Positions 60,175 to 64,000 of a stretch of DNA of 64,000 bases are shown here, piece after piece. Position 1 is the first letter of the stretch. Each line of letters opens with the position of its first letter. The stretch covers positions 1 through 64,000 of the forward strand of contig NZ_FONW01000011.1 in assembly GCF_900113005.1 (NCBI RefSeq), read 5' to 3'. Source of the DNA: Sunxiuqinia elliptica. GTDB lineage: Bacteria; Bacteroidota; Bacteroidia; Bacteroidales; Prolixibacteraceae. The position numbers and the translations under genes are program-made. The notes under the pieces were generated by a model that saw only the letters and a program-made list of their open reading frames with translations, did no database searches and was not told where the DNA came from.

Positions 60175-61791
60175 ATGCAAGCAAGTTCTAAAATCCCCAC
60201 TGATGTAAGTTATTTAGAATACAAAGGCAAGCATAAAGGGCTGCTTAGTTGGATTTTATCGACTGACCACAAGCGCATTGGCCTGCTGTACATGTATTCA
60301 ATGATGACCTTGTTTTTAATTGGCGTTGTTCTTGGGTTGGCCATGAAATTTGAGTTAATCGCCCCCGGGAAAACCATTATGGAAGCCAAGGATTACAATG
60401 CTGTTTTCACGGTTCATGGTGTGATCATGATTTTCATGATCGTCGTTCCGGGACTTCCAGCAGTATTTGGAAACTTTCTACTGCCAATTATGATTGGTGC
60501 AAAGGATGTTGCCTTTCCAAAACTAAATCTGGCTTCTTGGTATGTTTACATAGCTGGAGCATTCTTAGTAATTGCCTCGGTCTTGTTTGGAGACGGCTCC
60601 CCGGATACCGGATGGACCTTTTATGCTCCCTACAGTTTTAAAACGGGAACCAATATGCTCCCGGCTATTTTCGGAGCTTTCGTACTCGGGTTTTCATCCA
60701 TTCTTACCGGGCTAAACTTTATTGTAACCATTCACCGGCTTAGGGCACCAGGAATGACCTGGACAAAGATGCCGCTCTTTCCATGGACTTTATACGGAAC
60801 AGCTTGGATTCAGCTTCTAGCTACGCCAATCGTTGGAATTACGTTGGTTTTGGTTTCGCTTGAACGAATTTTCGGAATTGGAGTCTTTGATCCCGCTTTA
60901 GGTGGCGACCCCATTCTTTATCAGCACTTGTTCTGGATTTATTCACATCCAGCGGTGTATATTATGATCCTCCCCGCGATGGGAGCTATTTCTGAGATTA
61001 TCCCTACCTTCTCTCAAAAGCACGTTTTTGGTTATAAAGCCATTGTCGCTTCAACCTTAGCCATTGCTTTTGTTGGCTATTTTGTATGGGGACACCACAT
61101 GTTTACTTCGGGTATGAGTGGAACCGCTCAATATACCTTTTCAATATTAACCTTTTTGGTTGCTATCCCTAGTGCCATTAAGGTTTTCAACTGGATCTCC
61201 ACGATGTATAAAGGATCCATCAACGTACAAACGCCTTTCTACTGGGCGGTATCGTTTATTTTTGTATTCATGATTGGAGGTTTATCCGGACTGGTTTTAG
61301 GAGCTTTAGCCACCAATGTTTATGTTCATGATACAGCCTTTGTTGTTGCACACTTCCACTTCATTGTATTTGGAGGCGTTGGTTTTGCCTTCTTCGGAGC
61401 CATTCACTACTGGTTCCCTAAAATGTTTGGCCGGATGTACGACAGCACCTGGGCTAATGCTGGTTGGCTCATTTTCACCATCGGATTCCTAACCTTATAC
61501 TCTCCGATGTTTTACTTGGGAATGCAAGGAATGCCCAGACGGTATTACGACTACCTGGAAGAATTTCATGCCGCAAATATTTTATCAACAATGGGAAGCT
61601 GGGTAATGACCCTCGGACTGGTGATCATTCTGATCAACCTTTTCCGATCGGCCAAAAGTGGAGCAATTGCTCCTAAAGACCCGTGGAATGGAAAAACCCT
61701 GGAATGGACAGTTCCATCACCTCCCCCTGTTGAAAACTATGAAGAAATCCCGGTATACGGAGAAAAAGACGGACCTTACGAATACAAATAA
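60175..61791 (+). CDS. ctaD: cytochrome c oxidase subunit I
   Basis: 538 aa, twelve helices. The haem/copper core is recognisable in HGVIMIFMIVVPGLPA, FWIYSHPAVYIMILPAMG (CuB His and cross-linked Tyr region), FVWGHHMFTSGM (CuB His pair) and VAHFHFIVFGG (haem ligands). STDHKRIGLLYM is the standard N-terminus. Proton-pumping A-type oxidase of the inner membrane, for higher oxygen levels than cbb3 and bd. Confidence 0.96.
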   Translation: MQASSKIPTDVSYLEYKGKHKGLLSWILSTDHKRIGLLYMYSMMTLFLIGVVLGLAMKFELIAPGKTIMEAKDYNAVFTVHGVIMIFMIVVPGLPAVFGNFLLPIMIGAKDVAFPKLNLASWYVYIAGAFLVIASVLFGDGSPDTGWTFYAPYSFKTGTNMLPAIFGAFVLGFSSILTGLNFIVTIHRLRAPGMTWTKMPLFPWTLYGTAWIQLLATPIVGITLVLVSLERIFGIGVFDPALGGDPILYQHLFWIYSHPAVYIMILPAMGAISEIIPTFSQKHVFGYKAIVASTLAIAFVGYFVWGHHMFTSGMSGTAQYTFSILTFLVAIPSAIKVFNWISTMYKGSINVQTPFYWAVSFIFVFMIGGLSGLVLGALATNVYVHDTAFVVAHFHFIVFGGVGFAFFGAIHYWFPKMFGRMYDSTWANAGWLIFTIGFLTLYSPMFYLGMQGMPRRYYDYLEEFHAANILSTMGSWVMTLGLVIILINLFRSAKSGAIAPKDPWNGKTLEWTVPSPPPVENYEEIPVYGEKDGPYEYK

Positions 61792-61808
61792 ACTCAATAC
61801 CTACACCT

Positions 61809-62426
61809 ATGTCACAAGTTATTCATCATGATGAGCACTATGACCCGGAAGGATCGAAGATCGGGATGTGGCTTTTCATTTTTACTGAATTGCTTCTTTT
61901 TGGAGGACTTTTCATTGTTTATTCAGTTTATCGCTATCTAAATCAGGATGCCTTTCATTTGGCAGCTGAAGAGCTGAATACAACAGTTGGAGCCATAAAC
62001 ACTGTCATCCTGCTGATTAGTAGTATGACCATAGCCATGTCAACCACGGCACTCCAGAAAAAGCAAAAAGCAACAACCATTGTTTTGTTGGAAATCACCT
62101 TCATGCTAGCCTTAGTATTTTTGATTAACAAATATTTCGAATGGGGTATTAAGTTCGATCACGGCATTTTCCCCGGATCAGAATACATGAAAGAAGAAAT
62201 GAGCCAGGGAGAGATTTTATTCTTTGGCTTGTACTTCGTCATGACTGGCTTACATGCTCTTCACATCATTGTAGGAATGGTTATTATGGGATTTGCTTTG
62301 GCCCGAATTAAGAACGGAACAGTACATGAGAATCGTCCCTCATTACTCGAGAATGCAGGACTTTACTGGCACTTAGTCGACCTAATTTGGATTTTCCTCT
62401 TCCCATTATTTTACTTAATTCACTAA
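61809..62426 (+). CDS. ctaE: cytochrome c oxidase subunit III
   Basis: 205 aa with five helices: KIGMWLFIFTELLLFGGLFIVY, NTVILLISSMTIAMS, GLYFVMTGLHALHIIVGM and LYWHLVDLIWIFLFPLFY. These are typical of bacterial five-helix subunit III. It lies 17 nt after ctaD and helps keep the proton pathway stable. Confidence 0.94.
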   Translation: MSQVIHHDEHYDPEGSKIGMWLFIFTELLLFGGLFIVYSVYRYLNQDAFHLAAEELNTTVGAINTVILLISSMTIAMSTTALQKKQKATTIVLLEITFMLALVFLINKYFEWGIKFDHGIFPGSEYMKEEMSQGEILFFGLYFVMTGLHALHIIVGMVIMGFALARIKNGTVHENRPSLLENAGLYWHLVDLIWIFLFPLFYLIH

Positions 62427-62437
62427 ACTGCAAAATC

Positions 62438-62725
62438 ATGGAAAATAACGAAAAACACCATATTGTTTCCTATCGAAGCTACTTTGTTATCTTGTTGTTG
62501 TTGCTATTGTTTACCTTCATATCAATAGCCATCACCCAGATTGAATTAGGCAGCTACAATGTTGCCGGGGCTTTATTGCTTGCAACAATAAAATCAGGAC
62601 TGGTGCTTTATTTTTTTATGCACCTAAAATTTGACAAACCCTACCTCAAGCTTATGGTGGGATTTGTTATGGCAGTTTTTATTGCAGTGATTGTTATTAC
62701 ATTTTTTGACTACTATTACCGATAG
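62438..62725 (+). CDS. ctaF: cytochrome c oxidase subunit IV (CtaF-like)
   Basis: Start ATG at 62438 (MENNEKHHIVSYRSYF) gives 95 aa with three helices: VILLLLLLFTFISIAIT, ATIKSGLVLYFFMHLKFDKP and LMVGFVMAVFIAVIVITFF. The pattern matches prokaryotic COX4. It lies between ctaE and ctaC. Confidence 0.9.
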   Translation: MENNEKHHIVSYRSYFVILLLLLLFTFISIAITQIELGSYNVAGALLLATIKSGLVLYFFMHLKFDKPYLKLMVGFVMAVFIAVIVITFFDYYYR

Positions 62726-62730
62726 AAATC

Positions 62731-63675
62731 ATGTATATTTTAGCATCAACACAAGCCTCTAACTTTGTTTCCGGTGTCGATAAGGCATTCATCATTATTC
62801 TGGCCATCTGCTTTTTCTTTTTGATTGCACTGACAGCAGTAATGATCTATTTCATGTTTAAGTACAACAAGAAGAAACATCCAAAGGCAACTCAAATAAA
62901 AGGAAGTAATACCCTGGAAGTCGTATGGACTGTCATTCCAACAATTTTGGTTTTGATCATGTTCTACTACGGATGGGCAGGCTGGAAACCCATGAGAGAA
63001 GCTCCCGAGGACAGCTTTGAGATTACTGTCAACAGCCGGATGTGGAATTTCACCTTCCAATATGACAACGGCCGACGTACGGACACCTTGTTTATTCCGA
63101 AAGACAGACCTGTGAAATTAAACCTAAGATCGATGGATGTTATCCACTCCGTGTATATCCCAGCTTTCCGGGTTAAAGAAGATGTTGTTCCGGGCTCCGA
63201 CAAATTCATGTGGTTTACGGCTCAGAACGAAGGAATTTACGAACTCTTCTGTACTGAATATTGTGGCTTACAACACTCGTACATGTACAATTGGGTAAAA
63301 GTAATGCCCGAAGAAGAATTTAATACGTGGTACACCGATACGACACAGCAATTAGCAAGTGCACAGGTTGAATCACCTACGGCTGCAGGGAAGCGCATTA
63401 TGACGAATATTGGCTGCCTGGCTTGCCACTCACTGGATGGCTCTCGCTTGGTCGGTCCTTCATTTAAAGGATTATACGGACACGAAGCCACAGTTAAAAC
63501 AGGAGGAGAAACCCGAACCGTAATGGTCGATGACGAATACATTAAGCGATCAATTTTTGATCCAAATGCCGATATCGTTGAAGGATTTAATAAAGGTTTG
63601 ATGGTTTCATACGAAGGTCAACTCACAGAAACTGAAGTTGAACAAATTATTGAGTATCTGAAAACATTGAAATGA
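62731..63675 (+). CDS. ctaC: cytochrome c oxidase subunit II with fused cytochrome c (caa3 type)
   Basis: 314 aa. Two N-terminal helices (~15-44, ~62-85) anchor the CuA domain, whose ligands are His139, Cys174, Cys178, His182 and Met185 (FCTEYCGLQHSYM). A C-terminal cytochrome c domain carries CLACH (Cys229, Cys232, His233), giving a caa3 oxidase that takes electrons directly. There is no obvious cleavable signal. The stop overlaps the ctaB start (ATGA). Confidence 0.95.
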   Translation: MYILASTQASNFVSGVDKAFIIILAICFFFLIALTAVMIYFMFKYNKKKHPKATQIKGSNTLEVVWTVIPTILVLIMFYYGWAGWKPMREAPEDSFEITVNSRMWNFTFQYDNGRRTDTLFIPKDRPVKLNLRSMDVIHSVYIPAFRVKEDVVPGSDKFMWFTAQNEGIYELFCTEYCGLQHSYMYNWVKVMPEEEFNTWYTDTTQQLASAQVESPTAAGKRIMTNIGCLACHSLDGSRLVGPSFKGLYGHEATVKTGGETRTVMVDDEYIKRSIFDPNADIVEGFNKGLMVSYEGQLTETEVEQIIEYLKTLK

Positions 63676-64000
63676 GCAAACAAAGCATTGGCAATACCAT
63701 AAAGATTATTCTGCAATTGGGCAAAGCACGTATTTCTTTGCCCATTGCTTTATCAGCCTTAACAGGTTATGCGATGTACACTGGGCATATCGGGGAGGCA
63801 GGTCTTTACCTTTCTCTGGGTGTTTTTTTGATGTCGTGCAGCTCCAGTGCCATCAACCACTGGCAAGAGCATGCCATTGATGCCAAAATGCCACGAACCA
63901 AGGACCGCCCAATTCCATCAGGCAAAATAACACCTGGATTTGCGTTGGCCGTTGCCTTGGCCTATTTTACTGGCGGAGCCATTGTGCTCACACTTCATTT
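63672..64000 (+). CDS. ctaB: protohaem IX farnesyltransferase (partial, runs off the window)
   Basis: The first 109 residues are present. The UbiA-family prenyl-acceptor motif is INHWQEHAIDAKMPRTKDRP, and hydrophobic helices flank it. It makes haem O, the precursor of haem A, for the oxidase encoded upstream. It overlaps ctaC by 4 nt, so it belongs to the same operon. The 3' end lies beyond position 64000. Confidence 0.92.
   Translation, partial: MSKQSIGNTIKIILQLGKARISLPIALSALTGYAMYTGHIGEAGLYLSLGVFLMSCSSSAINHWQEHAIDAKMPRTKDRPIPSGKITPGFALAVALAYFTGGAIVLTLH

Noticed and set aside
1-64000. CRISPR array, tRNA, rRNA, IS element or prophage
   Set aside because: No regularly spaced direct repeats, no transposase or integrase frames and no recognisable tRNA or rRNA sequence were seen on reading; a tRNA scan was not possible here.

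Overview
The window is a chromosomal segment of a Bacteroidota bacterium. Supporting signs are the fused CcoN-CcoO cbb3 oxidase subunit, CydAB with a DUF4492 protein, many TAnnTTTG-type promoter elements, few clear Shine-Dalgarno sites and a VTC-DUF4956 polyphosphate pair. The gene mix (cbb3, caa3 and bd oxidases, a sulfatase, HydE) suggests an environmental, facultatively anaerobic member, perhaps of Marinilabiliales; that placement is inference. No rRNA, tRNA, IS element, phage or CRISPR array was seen.

Region 1-9.5 kb is a loose set of accessory genes: a GIY-YIG protein whose start looks damaged, a cyclase-family hydrolase, an unrecognised 423-aa protein ending inside a 140-bp palindromic element, an OsmC protein, a secreted metallophosphatase, a beta-lactamase-fold lipoprotein, Ogt, a lone HydE and a DUF502 membrane protein. 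Region 9.7-22.3 kb holds an ABC exporter (NatA/NatB-like), cysteine synthase, a secreted PIG-L deacetylase, a small MscS channel, an AbgT transporter, a sulfatase, a two-TM potassium channel, a Ppx/GppA phosphatase and a sigma-54 activator without a Fis domain. Region 22.3-29.3 kb has a candidate structured small RNA and a glycosyltransferase/GT-C membrane protein cluster. Region 29.4-47 kb is mostly housekeeping: an SLC12-like carrier, coaD, a Nudix-pyrE divergent pair, a hemerythrin/LuxR pair, polyphosphate polymerase, a gluconate permease, birA, then rsfS-ftsH-LUD-DUF2007-cdsA and psd-pssA.

Region 47-64 kb is a respiratory island. A minus-strand operon encodes cytochrome bd (DUF4492-cydA-cydB-39-aa membrane peptide). 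Divergent from it are the copper ATPase ccoI, ccoS, ccoNO, ccoQ, ccoP, ccoG, ccoH and a SafE-like protein (cbb3 oxidase and assembly), followed by sco, ctaD, ctaE, ctaF, ctaC with a cytochrome c domain (caa3 oxidase), and ctaB running off the end. Three terminal oxidases of different oxygen affinity therefore sit side by side.

The most interesting signal is a pair of unlinked, matching attenuators. One precedes osmC on the minus strand, the other cysK on the plus strand. Each has a short ORF with a run of Cys codons flanked by Met, a segment exactly 15 nt after the last Cys codon that can pair with the left arm of a downstream intrinsic terminator, and then the gene. This is the layout expected of ribosome-mediated cysteine-sensing attenuation, and it ties the OsmC protein to sulfur metabolism.
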